This document shows, piece after piece, positions 1-8,461 of a DNA stretch of 64,000 nucleotides. Numbering within the stretch: position 1 is the stretch's first letter; every line of letters begins with the position of its first letter. Made by a program: the position numbers and the translations under genes. The stretch covers positions 1 to 64,000 of the forward strand of contig CAZADA010000001.1 in the NCBI GenBank assembly GCA_964483775.1. Reading direction: 5' to 3'. The notes beneath the pieces were generated by a model that was not told where the DNA came from, ran no database searches, and saw only the letters and a program-made list of their open reading frames with translations. Source of the DNA: CAZADA01 sp964483775 (GTDB lineage Bacteria; Pseudomonadota; Alphaproteobacteria; Caulobacterales; Maricaulaceae).

Positions 1-400
1 GAACCTGGGCCCCGACAATCCCGTGGCCGCCGTAAAACTCCTTTTCGCGGCTGAACATGTGCATGGAGCCGCCTTTGCCCTTGGAGTAACCGCCAATGCG
101 GCCGGTCAGCTCCGCCATCACGCCGCGAGCGTCCATACCGCAGGCCAGCATGTGGCCGTGATCGCGATACCCGGTGATGACCTGGTCGCCTTCACCGATG
201 GCGGCTTGCATGCCGACCACAACCGCTTCTTGGCCAATATACAAATGGCAAAAGCCAGCAATGAGCCCCATGCCATAGAGTTGGCCAGCTTTCTCCTCAA
301 ACCGCCGGATCAGCAGCATGTCCTTATAGTATTTGAGCAATTCTTCGCTGCTGACGTCCGACGCATCGGCGGCGGGCGTGGCGACATCGGTGGCGGCCAT
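1..400 (-). CDS. pdhA: Pyruvate dehydrogenase E1 component, alpha subunit (N-terminal part)
   Basis: This is the N-terminal ~133 residues of the thiamine-diphosphate-dependent E1 alpha subunit, which decarboxylates pyruvate in the cytoplasmic pyruvate dehydrogenase complex. The gene runs off the left edge of the window. After an alanine-rich leader the frame reads LLKYYKDMLLIRRFEEKAG, then GFCHLYIGQEAV, then YRDHGHML and GKGGSMHMF, which are the standard E1-alpha blocks. The start is the ATG read on the minus strand at 398-400. It lies 55 bases behind ftsB and is probably co-transcribed with it. Alphaproteobacteria usually have pdhA in an ftsB-pdhA-pdhB-pdhC run; the partners would lie outside the window. 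Confidence 0.95.
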   Translation of the reverse strand, partial: MAATDVATPAADASDVSSEELLKYYKDMLLIRRFEEKAGQLYGMGLIAGFCHLYIGQEAVVVGMQAAIGEGDQVITGYRDHGHMLACGMDARGVMAELTGRIGGYSKGKGGSMHMFSREKEFYGGHGIVGAQV

Positions 401-455
401 GGACGTTTCCTTCGCACGAACTGTTCGGCGCGGTCACACACCCCACGCCTGATTA

Positions 456-830
456 TCAATCCACGTTGGCGAGAGCATAAGCGGGTGTGCGGTCAGCGTC
501 CACCGGAGCGTCATCGTGAAGATCATCGCGTTCTGTGGCCAACAACGCGGCCAGTTCGCCCGGCGGCACCACCACCTCTCCGGCCCGCGCATACCCAAGG
601 ACAGCCCGCACGCGCTCCTCAAGATAGTCCAGATCCAGCGTGTCCGCCCGCAAACGCGCGACGCGCGCTTCCAGCTGTGCCTTTTCCGCTTGTAAATCAG
701 CGACCTGGGTCTTGGTGTGCTCCAAATGAGCGGCCGGTGAATTGGGTTTCAGCGGCGTTTGGTGCGCCAGAAAAAACGCGTAAAGCGCAGCGATGACGAG
801 CGCCGGCGTCATTTGTATCAGTTTGCCCAT
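456..830 (-). CDS. ftsB: Septum formation initiator FtsB/DivIC-like protein
   Basis: A 124-residue bitopic protein of the FtsB/DivIC family, which bridges FtsL and FtsQ in the divisome. One N-terminal membrane helix (about residues 7-21) is followed by a heptad-rich coiled coil (HTKTQVADLQAEKAQLEAR) and then the family-typical LDYLEERVRAVLGYARAGE stretch. The open frame extends further upstream, but the start MGKLIQMT at 830 puts the membrane helix at the N terminus as expected and gives the usual length. Position immediately upstream of pdhA is the common alphaproteobacterial arrangement. The C-terminal 25 residues are acidic and not recognisable. Confidence 0.88.
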   Translation of the reverse strand: MGKLIQMTPALVIAALYAFFLAHQTPLKPNSPAAHLEHTKTQVADLQAEKAQLEARVARLRADTLDLDYLEERVRAVLGYARAGEVVVPPGELAALLATERDDLHDDAPVDADRTPAYALANVD

Positions 831-1025
831 GGTTGGTCCCCTGTGTCCTGCGTCCCGGAGGACACCAGACGCCAGGCGCGTAAAGGAACCGTAAGCGCGC
901 CACGCTGCGGACTGCTGAAAAACTGAAAGCCCGATCCGCGCACCCTGCACGAAGATTGCTTGGCTTCGCTTTGCGCGCATCAAGATCTGCGCTATCGATG
1001 CTCGAACCGCCAAAGGGTGTTTGGT

Positions 1026-1496
1026 ATGAGAAATCTCTGGATTGTGGTCGCTGTGGGATCGCTGGTTGTTCTGGCGTTCGCGGTATTCACGTTGTGGCAG
1101 CAGCGCAATGACCACCTGCAAACGGCCTTGCTGGCCGAAAGGCTCAATGCGTGCGGCGCCATTGCAGGCGCATCGGCTGATTTTCTTGGCGACTCACAGA
1201 CCGTCTTTGATGAATGGCGCGCCAACAATGCGGTGGAGGCGGCCACGGTCAACGAACTGCACCGCGGGCCGGGCGAGGTGATCGCCGCGGCGTCGGTCGG
1301 CCTTTACGTGTTGCCGCGCGAGGGGTTTGAGACTGCCCTTGAAAAGATGATCGACGCCGCCAAAGACACCAACGTTCAGCTCGCTCGTGGTGATTTGGAA
1401 CAGATCGAAGAGCATATGGACGAGTTCGACGCCGTTCATGACATCGTTCAAGATGAGTGCGCGGAAATGTTTGAGGGATCGCGTTTCGCCCAATAG
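1026..1496 (+). CDS. Membrane-anchored protein of unknown function, paralog 1 of 3
   Basis: I do not recognise a named family. The 156-residue product has one N-terminal membrane helix (about residues 4-22) and a predicted exported, mostly helical domain. It shares a pattern with the next two genes: an R-x-N-x-C element (AERLNACGAIAGASADF), a central Y-V-L-P (VGLYVLPREGF) and a second cysteine near the C terminus (VQDECAEMF). The two cysteines could form a disulfide in the periplasm; that is inference. I chose ATG 1026 because it places the hydrophobic segment at the N terminus; the frame is open further upstream without hydrophobic character. Confidence 0.7.
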   Translation: MRNLWIVVAVGSLVVLAFAVFTLWQQRNDHLQTALLAERLNACGAIAGASADFLGDSQTVFDEWRANNAVEAATVNELHRGPGEVIAAASVGLYVLPREGFETALEKMIDAAKDTNVQLARGDLEQIEEHMDEFDAVHDIVQDECAEMFEGSRFAQ

Positions 1497-1594
1497 GCGA
1501 GTCCGAGTGCGCGCCAAGCGCGTCCGCACTGGCGGGTCGCATGGCGTTGCGCTGAGGGGCCAGGCAAACCACGGGGCAAAGAAGGATAGCGGCC

Positions 1595-2224
1595 ATGCGC
1601 GCCATAGCCACCATATTCGCCTCCACCGCGCTGGTGATGGCCACGGCGCAGACGTTTTTGGTGTGGTCCACCTATGCTGACTACAAACGCACCATGCAGG
1701 CCGTGCTGGACTTGGCCGCTGAGCCGCGTCCCTCAAGCGCCGAACCGACGCGCTTCACCGCCGAAGACCCCATCGGATCGGCTCTGCCCGCCATCGCTCA
1801 GCCAGCAACCGTTGGCGAGGCCGAGCGTATCGCAGCCGCCATGCAGGCCGCCCGTGTCACCGCCATCATCACAGCGCGGCTCAACGCCTGTTCTGAGATC
1901 GGCGCGGCGAGCGCCGAGTTCCGGGCCGTCGCCGAAGACGCCAGCCGGCGTCTCGACGCGTTACGCCTTCAGGAATTGGAGCTGTTGCGCACCGCGCCCA
2001 TTCAGCTCGCCCGTTCCGTGGCGGGCGTGCGCCACACCTTGCCCCAGAGCCTGTTTGACGCCCCGCTGGACGATCTTACGACCTCCGCATCAGCCGCGGC
2101 GAACGCCGTCTTGAGCGGTGACGCAGACCAAGTTGCGGCCGCCCTGACACAATTGGCGGCCGCGGCCGATGCAACCCAAAGCGCGTGCGCACGTCTGGTG
2201 GAAACCGAGCTGCGAGCAGGCTAA
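1595..2224 (+). CDS. Membrane-anchored protein of unknown function, paralog 2 of 3
   Basis: A 209-residue relative of the genes on either side. It begins with a hydrophobic helix (IATIFASTALVMATAQTFLV), then a linker of about 55 residues longer than in the siblings, then TARLNACSEIGAASAEF, which aligns with the cysteine element of paralog 1. A VRHTLPQ stretch occupies the position of the Y-V-L-P motif, and a late cysteine is present (TQSACARLVE). About 100 bases separate it from paralog 1 and 55 from paralog 3, so one transcript is likely. No catalytic motif is visible. Confidence 0.68.
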   Translation: MRAIATIFASTALVMATAQTFLVWSTYADYKRTMQAVLDLAAEPRPSSAEPTRFTAEDPIGSALPAIAQPATVGEAERIAAAMQAARVTAIITARLNACSEIGAASAEFRAVAEDASRRLDALRLQELELLRTAPIQLARSVAGVRHTLPQSLFDAPLDDLTTSASAAANAVLSGDADQVAAALTQLAAAADATQSACARLVETELRAG

Positions 2225-2279
2225 ACCCCCTTTTGTCGACGCAGCGCAACGCACCGTTGCGTGCAACAAGGGGGACGTC

Positions 2280-2738
2280 ATGCAGGTCATTTCCATCATC
2301 ATCTCAGCCCTCGCCGTGATTCTCGCCACCGGCCAGGCCTATCTGTCTTACGAAGCGCGCAACAACCACATCGAGGCGATCGCCATCAGTCAGCGCGCGG
2401 AGGTGTGCGCCGACCTCGGCGGCAGCCTTGGCGCCTTTGAAGCCGATTTGAGCCGGATCGCCGCCATGCCCCGGATCACGGCGCCTGACGACATCACAGC
2501 GCTCACAGCGCGTGGTGAGACGGCGCGCGACGCCGCATTCGCCGCCAGCTATGTGCTCCCCAATGACATTGACGAAGACGTCGCTGCGGTGGAAAGCGTC
2601 TTTGTGCGCAGCGAGCAGGCGGCCAATGAACATCGCGACCCACGCGCTGAAGTCACGCTGGAGGAGTTGCTCGCACAGTTCCGGCCCGCCGCTGAGCGCA
2701 TCCAATCGGTCTGTCGCAGCGCAGTCGCGGCGGGCTAA
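2280..2738 (+). CDS. Membrane-anchored protein of unknown function, paralog 3 of 3
   Basis: This 152-residue protein starts at ATG 2280 behind a purine-rich ribosome-binding site (AAGGGGG), so the longer open frame upstream is not used. The N-terminal helix (VISIIISALAVILATGQAYL) closely resembles that of paralog 2. It carries ISQRAEVCADLGGSLGAFE, then ASYVLPNDID and a C-terminal cysteine (IQSVCRSAV), matching the cysteine and Y-V-L-P landmarks of the two genes before it. Function unknown; same predicted topology, with a short cytoplasmic N terminus and an exported helical body. Confidence 0.7.
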   Translation: MQVISIIISALAVILATGQAYLSYEARNNHIEAIAISQRAEVCADLGGSLGAFEADLSRIAAMPRITAPDDITALTARGETARDAAFAASYVLPNDIDEDVAAVESVFVRSEQAANEHRDPRAEVTLEELLAQFRPAAERIQSVCRSAVAAG

Positions 2739-2771
2739 CACGAGGCCATCGCGCAACGGGCGGTTGAGAAA

Positions 2772-3428
2772 ATGAGTTCAGAACTGTTTGTCACGGCGTT
2801 GGTGACATTTTTCGTGGTGATTGATCCGATCGGCGTCACGCCGATCTTCGCGGGACTGACGGCCGACTCTTCAAGTGGTCACAAGCGTTTGATGGCGTTC
2901 AAGTCGGTGATCATCGCCACGGGCGTGTTGATTGGCTTCGCCTTTGGCGGGGAGTGGTTGTTCAATCAGCTCCACGTTTCCCTCGACGCATTTCGCGCAG
3001 CCGGCGGGGTGTTGTTGTTTTTGCTCGCGCTTGAAATGCTCTTCGAGCGCCGCGCCGAGAAGCGCGAAAGCCGCGTCGTCGCCGTGCGTGAAGTCAATCC
3101 CGACATACGCGATACCGATGTTTCGGTGTTTCCGTTAGCGATCCCGCTCATCGCCGGTCCAGGATCGATCGCCTCGGTGATGTTGCTGATGGCCGAAGAC
3201 GATGTGGGCGCTGCGGGCCAGGCCCAGGTGCTGGCCGCCATGGGCGTCAACTTGGCCCTCTGCCTGGTGTTGTTCCTGTTGGCCAGCGTTGTCATGCGGC
3301 TGATCGGTCAGACGCTGGCGGCGATGATCACCCGAATATTGGGTGTGATCCTCGCCGCTTTGTCGGCGCAGTTCATCATCGACGGCGTGGCTGGCGCGGT
3401 AACCAGCTATCTGAGCAACGCCGCATGA
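2772..3428 (+). CDS. MarC family integral membrane protein
   Basis: A 218-residue inner-membrane protein of the MarC (UPF0056) family. Members have about six membrane helices; their transported substrate is not established, and the early link to multiple antibiotic resistance has not held up. Diagnostic stretches are FFVVIDPIGVTPIFAGLT near the N terminus, FRAAGGVLLFLLALEML in the middle and FPLAIPLIAGPGSIASVML, followed by helices ending LSAQFIIDGVAG. Start ATG 2772 is 34 bases after paralog 3 and could be transcribed with it. Length is normal for the family. Confidence 0.9.
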   Translation: MSSELFVTALVTFFVVIDPIGVTPIFAGLTADSSSGHKRLMAFKSVIIATGVLIGFAFGGEWLFNQLHVSLDAFRAAGGVLLFLLALEMLFERRAEKRESRVVAVREVNPDIRDTDVSVFPLAIPLIAGPGSIASVMLLMAEDDVGAAGQAQVLAAMGVNLALCLVLFLLASVVMRLIGQTLAAMITRILGVILAALSAQFIIDGVAGAVTSYLSNAA

Positions 3429-3518
3429 CGAAACAGCCTTGCCAACAGCGTCCGGCGCAGCTTGGTTAGGGCGTCTCTCGGCCGGACCCCCGCGCCGCCC
3501 CATCGTAAGGAGCCAACC

Positions 3519-4934
3519 ATGGCGAGCGATTTTGATGTTGTGGTCGTGGGCGCGGGCCCAGGCGGCTATGTGGCGGCGATCCGGGCTTCCCAGCTGGGAC
3601 ACAAAGTGGCGATTGTCGAGCGTGAACATCTCGGCGGCGTTTGCCTCAATTGGGGCTGCATTCCCACCAAAGCGTTGCTGCGTTCGGCTGAGGTGTTTCA
3701 CCTCATCGAACATGCTGATGCGTTTGGCCTGAAGGCCGAAAAGCCAAGCTTTGATCTCGCCAAGACCGTCGAACGCAGCCGCAAAGTCGCCAAACAGCTG
3801 TCCAACGGCGTCGGCTTTTTGATGAAGAAGAACAAGATCGAAGTCATCGACGGCGCCGCGCGCTTTGAAAAGCCCAGCAGCGCCGGGCACACCGTGGTCA
3901 TCAAACCCGCCAAGGGCGCCGAGAAAACCATCAAAGCCAAGCACGTCATCGCCGCCACAGGAGCGCACGCACGCACCATTCCCCAGGCTGGCCTTGAGCC
4001 GGACGGCAAGTTCATCTGGACCGCCAAAGAGGCCATGGTCCCCGACGTGATGCCGGAAAAACTGCTGGTCATCGGCTCTGGCGCGATCGGCATCGAGTTC
4101 GCGAGTTTCTATGCGACCATGGGCGCACAAGTGACCGTCGTTGAAATGGTCGACCGCATCTTGCCCGCCGAAGACCCTGAGATCTCCGCCTTCGCCAAAA
4201 AGGCCTTTGAAAAACAAGGCATGACCATCTTCACAGGCGCCAAAGTCGACAAGCTCGACCGCGGGGCGAACGCAGTGAAGGCCGCCATCACCGACGCAAA
4301 GGGCAAATCCCACACTGTTGAGGCCGACCGCGTTGTCTTGGCCATCGGCATTGTCGGCAATTCCGAAGGGATGGGCCTTGAAGACGTCGGCGCCAAAATC
4401 GACCGAAGCCATGTGGTGGTCGACGGTTTTGGTCAAACCGGCGTGCCCGGTTTCCACGCCATCGGCGATCTGACCGGCGCGCCCTGGCTCGCGCACAAAG
4501 CCTCCCATGAGGGCATCGCGTGCGTGGACAATTTCTCCGGCCTGCACGCCCATCCGCTCGACACCAGCCTCATCCCGGGGTGCACCTATTGCCTGCCGCA
4601 GGTCGCCTCGATCGGCATGACCGAAGAGCAAGCCAAAGCCGCCGGCAAGGATGTGCGCGTGGGCAAATTCCCGTTCATGGGCAATGGCAAGGCCATCGCG
4701 TTGGGCGAACCAGAGGGCCTTGTGAAGACGATCTTTGACAAGACCACCGGCGAACTCCTTGGCGCGCACATGATCGGGGCTGAGGTCACCGAGCTGATCC
4801 AGGGCTACGCCATCGCGCGGGCCGGCGAGCTCACCGAGGCTGAGCTGATGCACACCGTCTTCCCACATCCAACGCTGTCGGAGATGATGCACGAGAGTGT
4901 GCTCGACGCGTATGATCGTGTGGTTCACATCTAG
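3519..4934 (+). CDS. lpd: Dihydrolipoyl dehydrogenase (E3)
   Basis: Flavoprotein E3 of the 2-oxoacid dehydrogenase complexes; it reoxidises dihydrolipoamide with NAD+. The 471-residue protein starts at ATG 3519 behind AAGGAG, not at the upstream in-frame GTG. It shows the FAD Rossmann motif VVVGAGPGGYVAAIRA (near residue 7), the redox-active disulfide in LGGVCLNWGCIPTKALL, the NAD motif VIGSGAIGIEFASFY, the second FAD motif FHAIGDLTG, and the C-terminal catalytic His-Glu in VFPHPTLSEMMHESV. With lipA and coq10 downstream this is the usual distal half of the alphaproteobacterial pdh region, but here it is detached from pdhA by about 3 kb and lies on the opposite strand. Confidence 0.97.
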   Translation: MASDFDVVVVGAGPGGYVAAIRASQLGHKVAIVEREHLGGVCLNWGCIPTKALLRSAEVFHLIEHADAFGLKAEKPSFDLAKTVERSRKVAKQLSNGVGFLMKKNKIEVIDGAARFEKPSSAGHTVVIKPAKGAEKTIKAKHVIAATGAHARTIPQAGLEPDGKFIWTAKEAMVPDVMPEKLLVIGSGAIGIEFASFYATMGAQVTVVEMVDRILPAEDPEISAFAKKAFEKQGMTIFTGAKVDKLDRGANAVKAAITDAKGKSHTVEADRVVLAIGIVGNSEGMGLEDVGAKIDRSHVVVDGFGQTGVPGFHAIGDLTGAPWLAHKASHEGIACVDNFSGLHAHPLDTSLIPGCTYCLPQVASIGMTEEQAKAAGKDVRVGKFPFMGNGKAIALGEPEGLVKTIFDKTTGELLGAHMIGAEVTELIQGYAIARAGELTEAELMHTVFPHPTLSEMMHESVLDAYDRVVHI

Positions 4935-4955
4935 TCTGAGGGGCGGGTCCTCGTC

Positions 4956-5243
4956 ATGAACCGCGTTGTTTTCGCCGCCATCGCTATCGCCGTCATCGCC
5001 TTGGGTTATGTCGTCATCGATTCCGGTGCGCTCGTCGGCGTGTTGGCTTTGCCGCCGCTGATCTTGGTGATCCTCGCAGCAGCGCACCGGCGATGTGAGC
5101 ACATGGGTCTGCCCGGCTGGCTCAGCCTCACCTTGCTGATTCCCTTGTTCAACGTTGGCGCGTTGGCGGCGTTGTGCGCCGCGCCCGAAGGATCCGCGGC
5201 CGGTCCATGGCGCCGGCGTCCGCGCCCGTTTTGGCGCCACTGA
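4956..5243 (+). CDS. Small membrane protein, DUF805-like
   Basis: A 95-residue protein with two to three hydrophobic segments. The portion HRRCEHMGLPGWLSLTLLIP followed by LFNVGALAALCAAPEG resembles the C-terminal half of DUF805 proteins (an R-x-H-D-x-G-x-S-G-W type element, then a helix and a C-x-P-G end). This is a judgement from pattern, not a search result. The C terminus is arginine-rich. It starts 21 bases after lpd. Confidence 0.6.
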   Translation: MNRVVFAAIAIAVIALGYVVIDSGALVGVLALPPLILVILAAAHRRCEHMGLPGWLSLTLLIPLFNVGALAALCAAPEGSAAGPWRRRPRPFWRH

Positions 5244-5349
5244 CCACAGCGCGCCAGGCGCATCGTTAACTGGACGCTCCGTTCGGTGCTGCGCTAGCGT
5301 CCGGCAACGCAACGGGTAACGCGCCCAATGGCGCGAGAAGGGGTGAGTG

Positions 5350-7812
5350 ATGGGTCTTCAGATGATGAAGCTGTCGGCGGCGTGTGTGGCGGTGGCGGCT
5401 TGGGCTGTCAGCGCGGGCGCTCAAACCATCCAACAAACTAAGATGGAATGGGAAGACAAGTTTCGCCAACTCGGCGCAGTCGAGCTGCCCACGCCCAATG
5501 TTTATCGCACTGCTTCAGGCGCACCGGGCCCGCAATACTGGCAACAGCGCGCCGACTACAAAATCGACGTCCGCTTGGATGAAGACGCTAAGCGCATCTT
5601 TGGCGAACTGGAGCTCACTTATACCAACAACAGCCCAGACCCACTGAGCTATATTTGGATCCAACTCGATCAAAACCGCTTCGCTAACAATTCGATTGCC
5701 CGCAATTCAGCCACTGTTGGTTCGCTCGCTTCGCGGCGGGCCAACCGCGCTGACGCCGACTCGATTTCCTATGGTCAACTCGAGGCCATGCAGGTTTACG
5801 AAGACATCGAGTATGGCTTCGAAATATCGAGTGTCGCCGGCGCCGACGGTTCGAGCCTGAGTTACACAATCGTCGACACAATGATGCGGGTTGATTTGCA
5901 ACAGCCTTTGTTGTCGGGAGAGCAAACACGCATCGACATCGACTGGGAGCACAACATCATCGAAGAAGCGGTGATTGGCGGTCGCGGCGGTTACGAGCGC
6001 TTCGTTGATCCCGACACTGGCGCAGAAACCTTCCAGTACTTTCTTGCTCAATGGTATCCCCGAGCCACCGCCTATACCGATTACGGCGGGTGGCTCAACA
6101 AGTCATTCTTGGGGTCAGGCGAATTTACACTGGAGTTCGGCGACTACGAGGTTTCGATTACGGTCCCCGACGACCACATCGTCGCCGCCACCGGCGAACT
6201 GCAAAATCCCGCCGAAGCGCTCTCCGCCCGCCAACGCATGCGTCTTGAAGATGCAAGGGAATCGGACCGACCGATTTTCATCGTGACCCCCGATGAAGCC
6301 CGCGACAACGAAGCCGAAAAATCGACGGTCATGCGCCGTTGGGACTTCAGTGCGGAGAATGTGCGCGACTTTGCCTGGGCGAGTTCGCGCAAATACATCT
6401 GGGACGCCATGGTCCACCGCCAAGAAGGCGGCGAGTATGACGAAGTTCTGGCCATGTCGTACTACCCCAGAGAGGGCGAGCCGCTTTGGTCGCGGTATTC
6501 GACCCATGCTGTTGCGCACACCATGGAAGTGTATTCACAATTCGCGTTCCCGTATCCTTATCCTGTCGCGATATCTGTGAACACATGGGCGCGCGGCGGG
6601 ATGGAATACCCGATGATCACCTTCAATGGTTACCGCCCCACGCCATACCAAGACGACCCGGACAACCCCAATGATGACGGCGTCACCGCGACGTATTCCA
6701 AGGCGACGAAGTATAGCCTGATCAGAGTTATTATTCATGAAATTGGCCACATCTACTTCCCCATGGTGGTCAATTCAGATGAACGGCAGTGGACATGGAT
6801 GGACGAGGGGATCAACACCTTTCTCGATCAAGTCGCCAGCGCACGTTGGGATGACGACTACGACATGCGTGCTGGGGCGGACGCCATAAAGGCCTACATG
6901 CTCTCGAACAACCAAATGCCAATCATGACTCAATCCGATTCAATTGTGCAGTTCGGCCCGAATGCCTATACCAAGCCGGCCACAGCACTCATGGTGTTGC
7001 GCGAAACCGTCATGGGCCGGGATGTTTTTGACTTTGCATTCCGTGAATACGCCACACGTTGGAGGTTTAAGCGACCGACGCCCGCCGATTTCTTCCGCAC
7101 CATGGAAGACGCGTCGGGCGTGGACTTGGATTGGTTTTGGCGCGGTTGGTTTTATTCCACCGACCACGTGGACATGGCGATCACCGACGTGCGCGCCTAT
7201 CAGCTCTCGACCCAGGATCCGGACGTTGAGTTTCCACTCGAGCGTGCAAACGCTGAAGCGCGCCCGTCCCTCCAGGCGTTGTTCCAACAGCGTAATGACG
7301 CCAGCGATAATCCCATCGAGGCTCAGACCTATATTGAGCGCAATGCGGGTCTCGAAGACTTCTACAATGACAATGATGATTTCACGATCACGAATGCCGA
7401 CCGCAATGCCTATCAGTCGTTTCGCAGCAACTTGACTCCAACGCAGCAAAGAACGTTGGACCGCGCCTTAGAGGCTGATCATTACTATTACTTCGTTGAT
7501 TTCGATAATGTCGGCGGCTTGGTCATGCCATTGCCTGTTCAATTGAATTATGCCGACGGCGACTCGGAGTTGCAGATGTTATCAGCTGAGATCTGGCGCC
7601 GAGACTCCAAGAGGGTCACGCGCTTGTTCGTGACCGACCAACCTGTCGCCCAGTTTGTGCTCGATCCCTTGGATCAAATTGTCGACGTCGATCACGCCAA
7701 CAATGCGTTGCCGCGCGAAATCGCCCCGTCGCGTCTTGAGGTTTACCGCTCGGACTTCGCGCAGCGCGACCAGATGCGAGACGCGCTGGTGCGGCTGCGG
7801 CCAGCGCAGTAG
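5350..7812 (+). CDS. Secreted M1 family zinc metallopeptidase
   Basis: An exported aminopeptidase-type enzyme of family M1, 820 residues. A signal peptide (about residues 1-25, ending VSAGAQ) leads into an N-terminal beta domain (DYKIDVRLDEDAKRIFGELE). The exopeptidase motif appears as ARGGMEYPM, a variant of G-x-M-E-N, and the zinc site is IIHEIGHIYFP with the third ligand in WMDEGINTFLDQ. I prefer ATG 5350 over the GTG at 5347 because of the AAGGGG ribosome-binding site. It is longer than core M1 domains, with about 200 extra C-terminal residues. The next gene (DUF6702-like) begins 10 bases later, a pairing also familiar from other bacteria. Base composition looks less GC-rich than its neighbours. 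Confidence 0.9.
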   Translation: MGLQMMKLSAACVAVAAWAVSAGAQTIQQTKMEWEDKFRQLGAVELPTPNVYRTASGAPGPQYWQQRADYKIDVRLDEDAKRIFGELELTYTNNSPDPLSYIWIQLDQNRFANNSIARNSATVGSLASRRANRADADSISYGQLEAMQVYEDIEYGFEISSVAGADGSSLSYTIVDTMMRVDLQQPLLSGEQTRIDIDWEHNIIEEAVIGGRGGYERFVDPDTGAETFQYFLAQWYPRATAYTDYGGWLNKSFLGSGEFTLEFGDYEVSITVPDDHIVAATGELQNPAEALSARQRMRLEDARESDRPIFIVTPDEARDNEAEKSTVMRRWDFSAENVRDFAWASSRKYIWDAMVHRQEGGEYDEVLAMSYYPREGEPLWSRYSTHAVAHTMEVYSQFAFPYPYPVAISVNTWARGGMEYPMITFNGYRPTPYQDDPDNPNDDGVTATYSKATKYSLIRVIIHEIGHIYFPMVVNSDERQWTWMDEGINTFLDQVASARWDDDYDMRAGADAIKAYMLSNNQMPIMTQSDSIVQFGPNAYTKPATALMVLRETVMGRDVFDFAFREYATRWRFKRPTPADFFRTMEDASGVDLDWFWRGWFYSTDHVDMAITDVRAYQLSTQDPDVEFPLERANAEARPSLQALFQQRNDASDNPIEAQTYIERNAGLEDFYNDNDDFTITNADRNAYQSFRSNLTPTQQRTLDRALEADHYYYFVDFDNVGGLVMPLPVQLNYADGDSELQMLSAEIWRRDSKRVTRLFVTDQPVAQFVLDPLDQIVDVDHANNALPREIAPSRLEVYRSDFAQRDQMRDALVRLRPAQ

Positions 7813-7821
7813 GGACCCAAA

Positions 7822-8412
7822 ATGAAGACCGACGCACAGCTCGAGCGTCAAACAGGCGGCGGTGCGCGGCGAGCCCTTCTGGCCGCGCTTGCCCTCGCCG
7901 TGACGGCCGGCCCGGCCCAGGCGCACAGGCAACACCACGCGGTGGTGACCGTCGCATGGTCGCCAAGCGCGGCGCGGCTCGAGGTGGCCCACCAACTCCA
8001 CGACCATGATCTGGAGGATGCGCTGGTTCACGCTGGCCACGCCGCCGACCTCACGCTGGAGAGCATCGACGCCCAAGCCCTGGCCGCACTCTATGTGGCG
8101 GATCGGTTCACCCTGACCACCCCGGACGGCGCACCCATTCCGCTTGAGATTCTCGGTGTCGAGATCGAGGACGATACCGTTTGGGTCTATCAGGAAGCCG
8201 CACTGGCCGCGCCGCCGGACGAGGTCTGCGTGATCAACGTGGTTTTGTTTGATCTGTTGGACGACCAGGTCAACACGGTGATCTTGGACGCAAACCGCGA
8301 AGCGTCCGGCCACGCCGGCTCGCTCACCTTTAAGGCTGAGGATGGCGCCGCGGTCCAGTGCCTCACCTTCGCCGATCGCCAGCCGCACGGCGCCTGGGGC
8401 TCGGACGGCTAA
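7822..8412 (+). CDS. Exported DUF6702-like protein
   Basis: A 196-residue exported protein with an N-terminal hydrophobic segment (ALLAALALAVTAGPAQA) followed at once by HRQHHAVV. The layout of histidine-rich start, beta strands (RLEVAHQLHDHDLEDAL) and a strand-rich body resembles the DUF6702 family, whose members often accompany M1 peptidases; the family has no known activity. The 10-base gap after the M1 gene implies co-translation. Two cysteines (EVCVIN and VQCLTF) may pair. Assignment rests on pattern and context. Confidence 0.65.
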   Translation: MKTDAQLERQTGGGARRALLAALALAVTAGPAQAHRQHHAVVTVAWSPSAARLEVAHQLHDHDLEDALVHAGHAADLTLESIDAQALAALYVADRFTLTTPDGAPIPLEILGVEIEDDTVWVYQEAALAAPPDEVCVINVVLFDLLDDQVNTVILDANREASGHAGSLTFKAEDGAAVQCLTFADRQPHGAWGSDG

Positions 8413-8461
8413 CAGCGGCCCATGCGTTGATTAAGGCTGCACAACGCGCCATCTTCCGATC

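Noticed and set aside
3135..5312. 725-codon open frame on the minus strand opposite marC and lpd
   Set aside because: It is antisense to two well-identified genes, has biased low-quality composition (His/Asp-rich) and no recognisable motif; such frames are common in GC-rich DNA.
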